Assembly: GCA_025655595.1 (NCBI GenBank)
Contig: JAHXIO010000008.1
Coordinates: forward strand, 1-64,000
Length of the DNA: 64,000 nucleotides
Origin: Candidatus Thiodiazotropha sp. (ex Monitilora ramsayi)
GTDB lineage: Bacteria > Pseudomonadota > Gammaproteobacteria > Chromatiales > Chromatiaceae
Direction: 5' to 3'
In this document: positions 49,229 through 59,708 of the stretch, in pieces
Layout of the letters: each line of letters starts with the position of its first letter
How positions within the stretch are numbered: the first letter of the stretch is position 1
Notes under the pieces: generated by a model
Database searches by the model: none
Seen by the model: only the letters and a program-made list of their open reading frames with translations
What the model was told of the DNA's origin: nothing
Made by a program: the position numbers and the translations under genes

Positions 49229-50800
49229 TTAACTTGGACTTCTGAGCAGCAGCTTAAGGTTTGAAACGATCTCTTCACGATAGCCCAACTGGTAAGTCAG
49301 GAGAATCGCCACACAGACAACCAACAGCATCGCCAGCGAGATACTGAAGCCCACCACCTCAACTTTTCTCTTCAGCGCCAGACTACTGGTCCAGACCCGG
49401 GAGACTTGCCCAAGTACCGGAAATCCGCTCTCCCTATTTAAAATGGAGGTGTCGTAGTAGACCGGCTTGAATTGAGAAAGCAGAAACGCCACACCCCCTC
49501 CCACACCAAGTCCTAAGACGAGAACACCCAAACTCAGAAGAATCCGTTTTGGGCCTACCGGCAATAGCGGGACTTTAGGAGGCTCCACAATTCGAAACTT
49601 GACGTTATCTCCCGCCTGATCAGCCTCTTCGGACATTTTGGCGGATTCAAGACGCTGTACCAACTCTTGATAATTCGTACGGTTGATTTCGTAATCTCTG
49701 TTGAGGCGCGTCAATTCAGCTTCAACTTTCGGCAAAACATCCAGCTTCTGTTTCAGCTCAACGATTCTCTTCTGAAACTCACTCTGCCGCAACCGAATGG
49801 CCGTCAGGTGTACTTCTGCCTGACGATAGCCGAGTTTAAGCTCTTCCAGGGCACTGGATATCATTGGGTTTGTAGGAGACTCCACAACAACTGCGTCTTT
49901 CTCCTGCGCCTTCAAATCGGCAATTGTCTGTCTCAACTCCTGCACATCGGGATGAGCATCAGTATATCTCAACAGGAGTTCGTCCAATCGTGTCTCCATA
50001 GCGAGAATACGCCTACCAGTTGGTGTCTCAGCGATCACTTGACCCTGTCGACGACGCTCATCCTCTTCAGCGGCAGTTCGCTCATACTGACGCTTGAGTT
50101 CGTCTCTCCGTATCCGGGCCTCTTTCAATTCAAGGTCAACATCCTGTAGTTCACCCTGGGCCGTTTGCAACTGGCTGAACACCCCACCGCTCTGCCCAGG
50201 CATAGTATCTACATTCCTTCGCTTGAATTCCGTCAACCGGTTTTCCGCTTCAACCAGCCTTGCCTCGTAGTCCTTGATCTGATCCAGTAAAAACTTTTGC
50301 GCCGTATCCGATTCGACTCGGGTATCGCCCAATGCTGCTTCCACAAAAATGTTCAACAGTGTTTCCACTACCTTTTTTGCAACATAAGGATCCTTGTATT
50401 CATAACTGATAGAGTAGAAATTTTGTCTACGCTGCGTCTCGATTCTTACGGTCTCACGCAATTGTTCGATGATTCCCTGCCTCTCTTCCACAGTGACGGC
50501 TTCCAGATCCAGATCAGCCTCACGCATCACCTTTTCCAGATTCTCATTGTTCAACAAAGTGCGAGTCATGAGTCTAAGTCTTTGTTGAAGATCGGTCTGA
50601 ACCGCCAGCCCTTGCAGCAATGGTCGCAAGACGCTTTCCGTATCTACATATACCTTTGCCTCTGAGTGGTATTTATCCGGCATGATAAACACAAATCCCC
50701 AGCCAACCATCGTCACCAACCAAGCAGTCAGCAATGCCTGCCAACGAAACCGCCAGGCGGAGCGAATGTGGGTATTCAGTGTGACTATCAGATCATTCAT
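49229..50800 (-). CDS. Wzz/GNVR-type polysaccharide chain-length determinant
   Basis: 523 residues from the ATG at 50800. TM near residues 20-38 (ALLTAWLVTMVGWGFVFIMP), Wzz domain, long periplasmic coiled coil (QIKDYEARLVEAENRLTEF; FQKRIVELKQKLDVLPKVEAEL), GNVR region LTRLNRDYEINRTNYQELVQR, then two more TMs (one after PVGPKRILLS, one near the C-terminus). This is the pattern of the XrtA/PEP-CTERM polysaccharide chain-length proteins. No kinase, transferase or polymerase gene lies nearby, so it is an orphan here. Confidence 0.88.
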   Translation of the reverse strand: MNDLIVTLNTHIRSAWRFRWQALLTAWLVTMVGWGFVFIMPDKYHSEAKVYVDTESVLRPLLQGLAVQTDLQQRLRLMTRTLLNNENLEKVMREADLDLEAVTVEERQGIIEQLRETVRIETQRRQNFYSISYEYKDPYVAKKVVETLLNIFVEAALGDTRVESDTAQKFLLDQIKDYEARLVEAENRLTEFKRRNVDTMPGQSGGVFSQLQTAQGELQDVDLELKEARIRRDELKRQYERTAAEEDERRRQGQVIAETPTGRRILAMETRLDELLLRYTDAHPDVQELRQTIADLKAQEKDAVVVESPTNPMISSALEELKLGYRQAEVHLTAIRLRQSEFQKRIVELKQKLDVLPKVEAELTRLNRDYEINRTNYQELVQRLESAKMSEEADQAGDNVKFRIVEPPKVPLLPVGPKRILLSLGVLVLGLGVGGGVAFLLSQFKPVYYDTSILNRESGFPVLGQVSRVWTSSLALKRKVEVVGFSISLAMLLVVCVAILLTYQLGYREEIVSNLKLLLRSPS

Positions 50801-51323
50801 TGTATTGCTTCTATCCTGAAAAAGACCTGTTCCGGTCAATCGATACCAATTCAACCCATTTGCTACTGGAGTAGGCCAAACATATGAGATTCACCGGAAT
50901 TGTACATCATCATGCAGCAATATTCGGCCTTTTACACCGATTGTTTAACCTCTACTGTTATTGACAGCAGCTAACAGTACCCTCACACATGACAGTCAGT
51001 GCCATTTTCCTGATTTATGCTGTGAAAAAGTTGGAATTTGCAGTGATCCTACCGAAAATAGCTGGATTATAGCGCTTTTAATTCTTATTGACTGCATTCC
51101 GAGATTATACAGGGTAAAAATACAGTTATTTGACAACTCAAGTAGTACCTGACGATGATTTGGAATGAACCGAAGCGGATAAGAGGACTCTGAAGTGAAC
51201 ACCAAAGTCCCGGCATCAAGATTTCTTTCAGTCTACGAATGCGCCAGACTCGACTAAGTCAAATATGCATAAGTGCCAGACGTTGATTCGGTGAACTTGC
51301 TCGACAGCCCCGGCAGATATTCC
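50801..51323. other. AT-rich intergenic region
   Basis: About 520 bp between the divergent Wzz gene and the next plus-strand gene. No gene, RNA or strong hairpin recognised; presumably promoters for both sides. GTG at 51273 is a possible alternative start for the gene that follows. Confidence 0.5.
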
Positions 51324-51968
51324 ATGAAAACTGTCTCAAAAAATGTCGAAGGCCATTATTACCCAGAGTTTCATTTGGGATGGGGTGGGTGCGCTGAAGA
51401 ACTGTTTCACTACACCTCCCGGTACGCCACCTATACCGAGGCCTTTCTGCGAAATCTGGCGGATCAGCGACAGTTCAGCATGTCAGGTTATCAGGCCAGA
51501 CAACTCAGTGAATCGCAGAGACGGCTGATGGCTGCGATCCTGTCAGCCCCCCCACATCAGGATTCAGCCCGTGATCTCACCACTGTCATCAGAGCGGTAA
51601 TCAGTGGTGATACCCAGGTCAATCAGGCATTGACCGATCGATATCAAGAACGACTACAGATCATTCCCCACGGGGTAGTGCTGGTATACTCAGAACGCAT
51701 ACATGAGCCGGACTTGAGCCATGTAGCTCCTCTCGATCCTTTCATGAACCTTGCAACTCGCCTGCATCTGCCCGTGGCAGTTCATGATCATCATGTCGAG
51801 GTTTCGTTAAAGAAATTAGCGGAACATCTCGATTCACCCAACACCACGCTCCGCAGCAATCTGCAGGAGGCAATTCTACGGGTGCACAATGCCGGCTATA
51901 TAATTAGGAACCATCCGGGACTGACACATAAAACCGCAAAAATTATCGGTGATGAGGACGCAGTGTAG
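51324..51968 (+). CDS. Conserved-looking protein of unknown function
   Basis: 214 residues from the ATG at 51324 (a GTG at 51273 would add 17 residues). No signal peptide or membrane segment. Mixed helix/strand sequence with HLGWGGCAEELFHYTSRYAT, YQARQLSESQRRLMAAILSA and NAGYIIRNHPGLTHKTAKII. No family recognised. Codon use resembles the core genes and the frame is long, so it is likely real. It converges with rhlE. Confidence 0.65.
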   Translation: MKTVSKNVEGHYYPEFHLGWGGCAEELFHYTSRYATYTEAFLRNLADQRQFSMSGYQARQLSESQRRLMAAILSAPPHQDSARDLTTVIRAVISGDTQVNQALTDRYQERLQIIPHGVVLVYSERIHEPDLSHVAPLDPFMNLATRLHLPVAVHDHHVEVSLKKLAEHLDSPNTTLRSNLQEAILRVHNAGYIIRNHPGLTHKTAKIIGDEDAV

Positions 51969-52057
51969 TCTCTTCTACCATTCTCCTATAACGGATAGAT
52001 CAACGTCTTCGATTAAATCCATGGCAGTAGTCGTATCATATCCCCCACCCCAATAGA

Positions 52058-53500
52058 TCAATCCTCCGGATAATTCCCCAGCAGGGCAGGCCTTTCCCGA
52101 CCGCGAACAGAACCTGAACGCCTGCGCTGAGTATTAACCTGTGGTTTGTTGCCACTAGTGCGGTGAACATGCTTGCGAGGCGGATTCGAATCGGTTCCGT
52201 TTCGGCTCTCACTGGTGGAACGTTTTTTCGCATGCCCCTTCGATTGCACTGATTTTGAATTCGATGCTCGGTTCTTTGCGCCACCTCTTGGCTTTTGACG
52301 GCTCTGAGATTGCCCCTGCGTCTTGCCACCGCGTTGGATGGGCTCCGCTTTAATAGTCGGGTCAGGTTTATACCCCTCAATTGTCTCCCTGGGAATTTTA
52401 CGCTTCAACAGGCGCTCGATATCCGCCAGTAACTTATGCTCATCCACACAGACCAGTGAGATGGCTTCACCTTCTTTACCAGCTCGTCCGGTACGTCCGA
52501 TTCGGTGCACATAATCTTCCGGGACATTCGGCAACTCGTAGTTCACCACGTGGGGGAGTTGGTCGATATCCAAACCCCTGGCTGCGATGTCGGTCGCCAC
52601 CAACACTCTCACATCACCAGATTTAAAACCTGACAAGGCGCGAGTACGGGCACCCTGACTCTTATTGCCATGAATTGCGGCAGCTCTGAGCCCATCCTTC
52701 TCCAACTGCTGTGCCAATCGATTAGCACCATGTTTTGTGCGTGTGAATACCAATACCTGCTGCCAGTTTCTTGAACCGATCATATGGCTTAGCATTTCAC
52801 GTTTACGCTTTTTATCCACAGGATGGACTACTTGCTTAATCAGCTCCGCTGCAGTGTTGCGTCGTGCCACCTCAATCAGTTCAGGTGCATTCAGCAGGCG
52901 ATCTGCGAGCTGCTTGATCTCTTTGGAAAAGGTGGCGGAAAACAACAGGTTCTGACGCTCTCCGTTCTTTGGCAGTAAGGCAAGCACCTTGCGAATATCA
53001 TGGATAAAACCCATATCCAACATCCTGTCGGCCTCATCGAGTACAAAGACCTCGATCTGAGAAAGATCCAAGGTTCCCTGACTGGCATGGTCGAGTAGTC
53101 GACCTGGCGTTGCGATCAGGATATCGACGCCCCGCCGCAGTGCCTGAATCTGTGGATTGATTTTCACGCCACCGAATATCACGGCAGAGCGGAGTGGCAG
53201 ATGGCGTCCGTAGGTCTCGACACTATCAGCGACCTGAGCAGCCAATTCACGGGTGGGTGTCAGAACCAACGCTCTCACAGGGCGACGGCTCCCCTCTGAC
53301 CTGTTCTCACTTAAACGCTGTAACATAGGCAGTGTGAAACCAGCTGTTTTTCCTGTGCCTGTCTGGGCACCTGCCATAACATCCTTGCCGGATAGAATCA
53401 GAGGGATCGCATTTTGCTGGATTGGCGTGGGTATCGTGTAGCCCTGCTCGCGGACAGCACGCAGAAGATCGGCCGATAGGCCGAGAGTATCAAATGACAT
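52058..53500 (-). CDS. rhlE: DEAD-box RNA helicase, RhlE type
   Basis: 480 residues. Q motif [45 protein letters not shown] in [16 protein letters not shown], and [20 protein letters not shown] basic Arg/Lys/Gly tail (about 390-480) is typical of RhlE. Unwinds RNA in ribosome assembly or decay. Confidence 0.94.
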   Translation of the reverse strand: MSFDTLGLSADLLRAVREQGYTIPTPIQQNAIPLILSGKDVMAGAQTGTGKTAGFTLPMLQRLSENRSEGSRRPVRALVLTPTRELAAQVADSVETYGRHLPLRSAVIFGGVKINPQIQALRRGVDILIATPGRLLDHASQGTLDLSQIEVFVLDEADRMLDMGFIHDIRKVLALLPKNGERQNLLFSATFSKEIKQLADRLLNAPELIEVARRNTAAELIKQVVHPVDKKRKREMLSHMIGSRNWQQVLVFTRTKHGANRLAQQLEKDGLRAAAIHGNKSQGARTRALSGFKSGDVRVLVATDIAARGLDIDQLPHVVNYELPNVPEDYVHRIGRTGRAGKEGEAISLVCVDEHKLLADIERLLKRKIPRETIEGYKPDPTIKAEPIQRGGKTQGQSQSRQKPRGGAKNRASNSKSVQSKGHAKKRSTSESRNGTDSNPPRKHVHRTSGNKPQVNTQRRRSGSVRGRERPALLGNYPED

Positions 53501-53872
53501 GGGGGATTATTACTCCAGTCTTGCCCTCCCAATGTCAGCTATCGCTGCAGGGAGCCGGTCCTGGCTGGATGAGGAAATTCTCAATTCAATGTAAGTGCTT
53601 TGAAAAAAGCTCGATTATCATTCCGGTGATCAAAATCACCACTAAGTGTCGACCGGTCAGACACCCGGAAAGCGCGGACTGTATCAGATTCGCCAATTAA
53701 AACCGAGTTTTTTCTATTAATTTTGTTAAAGATCGGTCAATCTACCCATGTTCCGCCCAAAAAATCACATGCGACCTGCCTGAATATTACCTTTAACTAT
53801 GGTAAAAGCTGATGTTAAAGCCCTATCAATGCCTCTCAGTTAAGACTCAAGTAAAATTATAACAGTGTATTC
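53501..53872. other. Intergenic region rhlE/yaiI
   Basis: About 370 bp between divergent genes. AT-rich toward 53700-53870. No gene or structured RNA recognised. Confidence 0.5.
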
Positions 53873-54340
53873 ATGACCAACTATCGAGCTGCACACCGAA
53901 ATCATATTTGGGTTGATGCCGACGCTTGCCCAAAACCCATCAAGGAGATCCTGTTCCGGGTTGCCGAACGGGTGGATATCAGTGTTACCCTAGTGGCCAA
54001 TCAACCCATCTCTGTCCCAAAATCACGATTCATCCGATTTGTGCAAGTCTCTGCCGGCTTTGATGTAGCTGATAACCATATCGTGCAATATTGCGAACCG
54101 GAAGATCTCGTCATTACTGCAGATATTCCTCTGGCTGCGGAAGTAATCGCCAAAGGGGCTCTGGCACTGAACCCAAGGGGGGAACTCTACACAAAAGAGA
54201 ATATAGGCCAGAGACTTGCTATGCGTGACTTTATGGATACCCTGCGTGGCAGCGGTGTCGACACCGGTGGTCCGCCTGCATTCAGCCTGGCTGATCGCCA
54301 AGCATTTGCCAATCAGCTGGATAGACTGCTGGCTAAATAG
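53873..54340 (+). CDS. yaiI: YaiI/YqxD family (DUF188) protein
   Basis: 155 residues. [58 protein letters not shown] and [20 protein letters not shown] are the DUF188 core. PIN-like fold with Asp ligands (D-A-D), a proposed nuclease, role unknown. Confidence 0.94.
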   Translation: MTNYRAAHRNHIWVDADACPKPIKEILFRVAERVDISVTLVANQPISVPKSRFIRFVQVSAGFDVADNHIVQYCEPEDLVITADIPLAAEVIAKGALALNPRGELYTKENIGQRLAMRDFMDTLRGSGVDTGGPPAFSLADRQAFANQLDRLLAK

Positions 54341-54551
54341 CCACGGTGGCATAGCCAGTCAAAGCCGAAAATGACGGCCACCGGATTAGAACTGGCCACT
54401 AGTCGGGTCAGTGTCTGAAAACAGTATCTATACACCGACATCAGCGTTATCAACCTCTCCCACGTTAACAGGAAATTTCTCGCCAGCAGATTTCAGCGGA
54501 TAGCACTGGAGAAAAAGCTCAGTCGGTACTCGACTCAGACTTTCATAAGAA
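54341..54551. other. Boundary of AT-rich accessory region
   Basis: No gene. On the minus strand at 54512-54540 an imperfect hairpin (AGTCG / CGACT, about 8 bp with one mismatch) is followed by TTTTT. It lies 11 nt from the tRNA-Arg-like remnant and would be its terminator. Confidence 0.5.
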
Positions 54552-54600
54552 TGGAGCGCAGGAAGGATTCAAACCTCCTACCATCTGATTTGTAGACGCA
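54552..54600 (-). pseudogene. Decayed 3' half of tRNA-Arg
   Basis: Aligned to the intact tRNA-Arg(ACG) at 61147-61223 it matches at about 36 of 47 positions, including CCA, acceptor end, the complete T arm (GGAGG-TTTGAAT-CCTTC) and the anticodon loop, which reads CTACAAA instead of CTACGAA. The 5' half (D arm, 5' acceptor strand) is missing. From here the DNA to 55003 holds nothing else except the ribosome site of the next gene. Confidence 0.6.
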
Positions 54601-55003
54601 CAGTACCAACATTAAATTCATAAATTAGCCGGCGAGCGGGTCGTCACTCTAACACTCGTATGACCTTGTAGAGACTTTTAGAAAGCCTCCGGTTGTATGA
54701 AAACTCTGTGCAATATATCTATTTCATTACGCCCGATAAGATGTTTTTTGCATATAAGCTCAGAATCGAAACATCAAGGCAATATCAAGATAGGCGAAAT
54801 GCGGGTCCAAGCAAACATTTGCTGACAATTATGCTGTTGCATGTCACAAAATCCATCCTGCCGGAATTCTAAATAAATACTCCCCACTGCCGTTATAAAT
54901 TCTTAGAACAATGAAGTACGCACGATGATGCGCTACTAACTTACTAGATTTATTAATAATTATACTGCTAGCGTCAACGACCCAAAAGCTAAGGAGTTCT
55001 TAT

Positions 55004-57082
55004 ATGCCCAGGTTTACCGTAGGTCTAAAGATTGGCTCGGGGTTTCTCTCCGTCGGGCTGGTCTTGTTAGTCACCGGCTTAACCAGTTTCTGGGTTATCA
55101 ACACACTAAGCCAATCAATAAATAATATTACCGGTCCCGTTTTAAATTCCATGGTAGCTGCTGAATCAGGTATCCGGAGTGTACAGAAACAACTGATTGC
55201 CGTGGATCGTCTATTGATTGGCAATGTCACTGATATCCGGGAAAAGCTGACAGTGGCAGACAACCTCACAAATACAGCCATGGAAGAACTCAAAGCTATC
55301 GGGCGCACGGAATCATATGAGTTCGATGAACTGTCACGTCACATGCAGTCTTTTGGGGCTGCCAGAGAAGATCTGCTATTGAAGCATAGAACATATCAAG
55401 AAAGCGAAAACACGCTTTTATCCAACATTGCATATTTTAAAGAGCTGCTTACTGACGCTGAGCGATTCTCAAGTGAAGAGATGTTGAGACTGGATTTAAA
55501 TACTGCCACTGAAGATGACCTTCCGGTTGACAATGAAAATTATGGTTATGATACGGCAGATTACGACGAGGAAGAGGATAACGCCAGCGAAGATCTATTG
55601 GTTGTTATCAATGCCATTGGTGAAGCCAAGCTGGTAATGTTGTCCAGACTCGATCTATACCGTCAAATCAAGGATGATACTGATGGTGGAAAGATCCAAG
55701 AACAGCTTGATGTGTTATATGAGGATTTAACGTACACCATTGATACGATCATTGAAGAGGATCTATTTGAAAGAAAAGTAAAGAAGGGTCCGTCTATTGA
55801 TCAATCATACAGCCAGGCACTTCAGGATCAACTTCAGCAACATCTACAGGATTTTAAATCTGCTATTCAGTTTTATCGGAACCTCAATGATGCACATAAA
55901 CGTTACTCATCAGTAGCCGCCACTTTAATGAAATATGGTGAGAATATTCGCGAGACCATTCGGCAAGAAGTTGATGTGGAGCGTACAAAGCTACTTGATT
56001 TAGTCACAACAGGTTTGCAGTCAATCACGATTGCATTGGCCTTGGGCCTTATTGTGGCAGTACCTATCTATCTGGTAACTGTGAAGTCAATTGCCAATCC
56101 CATGCTACAAATACGAGATCAATTAGGTCAGATCTCGAAAGGAGACGGTGATCTTACCGCGCAACTACAAGTCAATAGCAATGATGAGATAGCGGAAGTG
56201 GCGCATGCTTTCAATACTTTCACCAACAAGCTTAGAACGATGATCACAACTTTGCAGTCTTCGGTACATAAACTGGCGGATACCAGTCGCACCATAGCCG
56301 AGGTTGCAGATCGTACGGGGATCGAAGCAACCAATCAGCAACAGGAAATTGAAACTGTAGCCACAGCCATGAATGAGTTGACTGCAAGTTTCCGTGAAGT
56401 TGTTGAAAATACCTCTCAAGCAGCCAAACAGGGCGGCGACGCAAATGAAGAGACAATGCATGGCCAAGAGATAGTCGAGATAACAGTTGAGACAATAAAA
56501 CAAGCAGCTAATGAGGTCGACAAGGCATCAAATGTCGTTAATAGCCTGGGAGAAAAAAGTGAAAAAATCGGTGGCGTATTGGATGTAATCAGAAACATAT
56601 CAGAACAGACGAATCTGCTTGCACTGAATGCAGCAATCGAGGCTGCAAGAGCTGGCGAGCAGGGCCGCGGTTTTGCTGTAGTGGCGGATGAAGTGAGAGG
56701 ATTGGCTGCAAGAACGAATGACTCAATCAGTGAAATTCAGTTGATGATTGATCAGGTTCAGGAGGGGACCACTGAAGCAATTAATGTGATGCGAAAGGCC
56801 CACACTCATACCAAGGCAAGTGTTGAGCCTGCAAGCCAAGCAGGCATGACCTTATCCCAGATCGCAGATATGATGTCTTCAATCTCCGGACTGAATCAGC
56901 AAATAGCCAACGCTGCCGAATCACAAAGCATCACTGTATCAGGAGTGGATGAAAGTGTAATCAATATTAATCAAGCCTCATTCAGAACATCTGAAAGCAC
57001 CCAAGAGTTGGGTAATTCAACCCATGAACTTGCAGAACTTGCCGACAAACTGCAAGGACTGGTTGGTCAGTTTAAAGTTTGA
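55004..57082 (+). CDS. Methyl-accepting chemotaxis protein
   Basis: 692 residues. TM1 about 10-33, a large helical periplasmic sensor (about 35-330) with an acidic insert ([18 protein letters not shown]), TM2 about 335-355 ([20 protein letters not shown]), HAMP, then the MCP signalling domain with hairpin tip [20 protein letters not shown] and [20 protein letters not shown]. Feeds CheA/CheW. AAGGAG lies 7 nt before the ATG. Clearly AT-richer than the core genes. The ligand is unknown. Confidence 0.95.
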   Translation: MPRFTVGLKIGSGFLSVGLVLLVTGLTSFWVINTLSQSINNITGPVLNSMVAAESGIRSVQKQLIAVDRLLIGNVTDIREKLTVADNLTNTAMEELKAIGRTESYEFDELSRHMQSFGAAREDLLLKHRTYQESENTLLSNIAYFKELLTDAERFSSEEMLRLDLNTATEDDLPVDNENYGYDTADYDEEEDNASEDLLVVINAIGEAKLVMLSRLDLYRQIKDDTDGGKIQEQLDVLYEDLTYTIDTIIEEDLFERKVKKGPSIDQSYSQALQDQLQQHLQDFKSAIQFYRNLNDAHKRYSSVAATLMKYGENIRETIRQEVDVERTKLLDLVTTGLQSITIALALGLIVAVPIYLVTVKSIANPMLQIRDQLGQISKGDGDLTAQLQVNSNDEIAEVAHAFNTFTNKLRTMITTLQSSVHKLADTSRTIAEVADRTGIEATNQQQEIETVATAMNELTASFREVVENTSQAAKQGGDANEETMHGQEIVEITVETIKQAANEVDKASNVVNSLGEKSEKIGGVLDVIRNISEQTNLLALNAAIEAARAGEQGRGFAVVADEVRGLAARTNDSISEIQLMIDQVQEGTTEAINVMRKAHTHTKASVEPASQAGMTLSQIADMMSSISGLNQQIANAAESQSITVSGVDESVININQASFRTSESTQELGNSTHELAELADKLQGLVGQFKV

Positions 57083-57181
57083 TGACTTGATAGCATCAGT
57101 ACGGGTACGGAAAGATACAATTGATCTGACAGACACACCATCGAAAGCAGCCACTGTCAGATCAATCAGAAGCTATTACAG

Positions 57182-57595
57182 TTAATTGATATCCAGATCA
57201 AGTGCGTAGCGTATTGCATCCTTACGTGCTGAAAGTCCAGGTAGATTATCTCTGTTCCTTAGCAGTTCTCTTAGTCGTTGGTTAGCCCATAACATTGCCG
57301 CAGTCTGTCCCTTCAGCTTGTATTGCTGTAAGAACGTGTAGAGTTCTTCTACCAAGTGTTCGATTCCATCCTGAGATCCGGGTATATATTCACTGTCCAT
57401 AGTTCTGCTGTTTTCTGAGATGAGTAATCGCTGAGCGATAAAAACCGCAAGTGCGTTCTTTACTTCTTTTAAGTCATGGTATGGACCTACTTGCGCTCCT
57501 TCTCGCGTGTCGAAGTACCATTGCCCATTCTCTGAAAACAATCGTTGTGATCTAAAGGGTGGATACCCTTCCTCCCCGTAACGATTAGCTATCAT
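57182..57595 (-). CDS. DUF6316-like protein
   Basis: 137 residues from the ATG at 57595, which has GGGAGG 7 nt upstream. N-terminal half (PPFRSQRLFSENGQWYFDTR, EGAQVGPYHDLKEVKNALAV) matches the DUF6316 pattern as I remember it. The C-terminal half is helical (GIEHLVEELYTFLQQYKLKG) with no known match. No signal peptide. Cytoplasmic and of unknown function. Follows the chemoreceptor gene tail to tail. Confidence 0.75.
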   Translation of the reverse strand: MIANRYGEEGYPPFRSQRLFSENGQWYFDTREGAQVGPYHDLKEVKNALAVFIAQRLLISENSRTMDSEYIPGSQDGIEHLVEELYTFLQQYKLKGQTAAMLWANQRLRELLRNRDNLPGLSARKDAIRYALDLDIN

Positions 57596-57770
57596 CAGTA
57601 TGCCTCCCTCATGCCACAAGAATAAATATTTAACAGAAACAGTATGTTATTAATCAGTCGTTTATTTCTTATTAAATAAAAAATAGCTTACTTAGGGCAA
57701 AAGTCACTCTGTATAAGGCATCTGAGTAAGAGAATAGCCATCCTCCCTGGATTTTTTCTGGACTGGAACG
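57596..57770. other. Upstream region of the DUF6316-like gene
   Basis: AT-rich, probably the promoter of the minus-strand gene. Nothing else recognised. Confidence 0.4.
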
Positions 57771-57800
57771 AGAAAAGGCTCACCATGAATTGGTAAGCCT
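57771..57800 (-). terminator. Terminator beside the second tRNA-Arg remnant
   Basis: On the minus strand AGGCTTACCA-ATTCA-TGGTGAGCCT followed by TTTTC: a 10-bp stem with one G-U pair. It stands 10 nt from the CCA end of the remnant at 57811, the same layout as at the intact tRNA-Arg. Confidence 0.65.
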
Positions 57801-57810
57801 TTGATCAAAA

Positions 57811-57843
57811 TGGCGCGCTCGTAAGAATTCGAGCATCCGACCA
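57811..57843 (-). pseudogene. Second remnant of the tRNA-Arg 3' end
   Basis: 27 of the first 32 bases match the 3' end of the intact tRNA-Arg (CCA, acceptor, T arm); similarity fades beyond. The T stem no longer pairs, so it is not functional. From 57844 to 58193 I see no convincing gene. Confidence 0.6.
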
Positions 57844-58193
57844 CACGGTGTGTAAGCACACAATATTACCAATAAATCAATAAGTTAACTACCACTCCCG
57901 CACACTAAAACCCGTACAATCTCGTAGAAGGCCCACGACAAGCGAGAAAAGTCGCAAATACCATCTCTCTATGAGCAGCCTTACCAACGACTATAACCTT
58001 TTAGTCAGTGGGGATGTATCGAGTTTATCTGGTCTGCATACCTGGTTCATGGGGATTGTGATACTCCCAGGTAGCATCAAACCCTATATTCCGCTTTCAG
58101 CAGATACCCGAATATCCAATACAAACTGCTTCTGGCCGGAAAGCGACCATAATATCTTCAATAACATAGGAGTTGGCACGAGAGGAGGAGCCA

Positions 58194-59171
58194 ATGAAAG
58201 TCATAATAAAAGCGTTATCACTTGGCTGTATCAGTCTGTTGACGGTTCTATTGTCAGCTAGCACGCACGGTCAGGTCACTTCGAAAAGATCGGCTCCTGT
58301 GACCGCATCCGACACTGTCGTTGGTCGTATGCTCGAGGCTCCCGTCAATACCAATCCATTATCTGAAAAATTCTGGTGGGATGAGAGTTGGTTTGAGCGA
58401 GGGATACTTCAGGTCCCTTTGAATTACGAAGTAATTGAAAGAAAGGTTGTCTATGTGAACCCAGCTGATAATACTGAGGTTCCGGCTATATTGTACCGAC
58501 CTAAGAATCCCGGCAAGTATCCAGGAGTGCTGTTCCAGCATGGCCGGCGAGGTCTGGATGAACTTGTTCAGCGATTACCTCGACGCATGGCCGCAAGGGG
58601 ATTTGTGGTTTTAGCACCTGATGTATATTCGGCCAGATTCATTGACAAATTGCCCATTGAACACATGATTGAAACTGAGGGGGATACCAATGCTGGTGTT
58701 GATTATCTGCTTGCACAACCCGATGTTTCGACTTCCAAAATCTGCCTATACTCTCACACTCGCGGTGGGTATTACGCTTTGCAGGTAGCTGTAAAGTTCA
58801 AACGGCAAAAAAAAGAAGTGGCTTGTTATGTTTCCTTTTACCCTCATTGGCAGAACCCCAATGCCGAGGAGCCGATGCAGGTGTATCGTTATGCTATTGA
58901 AGCCGATAGTCTCGAAATCCCAACAATGATCTTATTGGGCGAGTATGAACAGTATCAACGCCGGCGCTCTATTGAGACTGCTGTCAAGTCCATGAAAAAA
59001 GCGGGCAAGAGCGTACGTCTGGTAATCTATCCTGGCGTAGGACGTGGCTTCGATTTTCGACCGGAGGGCGTTCGCACATTTGCTGATGACCTCGCTACTA
59101 AAGACGCAACGATGCGTGTCGCCTTATTCATGCAAAAACACTTGAATTCGTGGATAAAATCAGCCGAGTAG
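58194..59171 (+). CDS. Secreted dienelactone-hydrolase-like protein with altered catalytic triad
   Basis: 325 residues from the ATG at 58194 (GAGGAG upstream). Signal peptide ends ASTHGQ. Alpha/beta-hydrolase fold: PGVLFQHGRRGLDELVQRLP (oxyanion region), RGFVVLAPDVYSARF, nucleophile elbow LYSHTRGGYYALQ, acid strand MILLGEYEQYQRR, and YPGVGRGFDFRPEG. In active members the elbow is GxC/SxGG, the acid Asp and the last residue His (PGxxHGF). Here the three positions are Thr189, Glu and Arg. Probably not a normal hydrolase; perhaps a binding protein. Confidence 0.8.
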   Translation: MKVIIKALSLGCISLLTVLLSASTHGQVTSKRSAPVTASDTVVGRMLEAPVNTNPLSEKFWWDESWFERGILQVPLNYEVIERKVVYVNPADNTEVPAILYRPKNPGKYPGVLFQHGRRGLDELVQRLPRRMAARGFVVLAPDVYSARFIDKLPIEHMIETEGDTNAGVDYLLAQPDVSTSKICLYSHTRGGYYALQVAVKFKRQKKEVACYVSFYPHWQNPNAEEPMQVYRYAIEADSLEIPTMILLGEYEQYQRRRSIETAVKSMKKAGKSVRLVIYPGVGRGFDFRPEGVRTFADDLATKDATMRVALFMQKHLNSWIKSAE

Positions 59172-59708
59172 GCAATTGTCTATTGAAGTCTCCATAACCA
59201 ATGAACCGTATGATGTAGATGCCAATATTTCTGTGTCTACAAATTAGATGCTGTTTGGAAATCTATGCCAGTAACTTTTAACGTCGAGTAAAATAGTCAC
59301 CCCGAGTAGGATTCTCTAATGCTTATCCGCACGCCGGATAAGTTGTATGTGTCTGCTGTTGGTGAACCAATACCCCTTGTTCAGTGTCTTCCTTAGCATC
59401 TGCTCCGACATTGCTATTGATAATGCCAGGTTATGAAATGCCACTCATCTACATTGCTTAGTGTCTGTTTGTTTATCGAACTTTTTTCGACGAAGTCTTT
59501 TAACCACCAAATAAAGATGGAAATATTTGTTCGAACCTGATTTTTTTTTAAAAATCACATGCGTACAACAGAATACTCAATTACATTGGAATCAATTCCC
59601 AACCAGCACAAAGGCTATCCGCTATAACATCAATGGGATATGGGTATAATATTTTCGATTCGCATGCCTTTTATTTAGCAGCTATGCCAACATAAAAGGA
59701 ATAAACAT
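59172..59708. other. AT-rich intergenic region
   Basis: About 540 bp. A perfect 8-bp hairpin CTTATCCG-CACGC-CGGATAAG (59322-59342) has no T tract. No gene recognised. Confidence 0.5.

Noticed and set aside
57971..58261. 96-codon plus-strand ORF
   Set aside because: Overlaps the well-supported start of the hydrolase-like gene in another frame and has no ribosome site.
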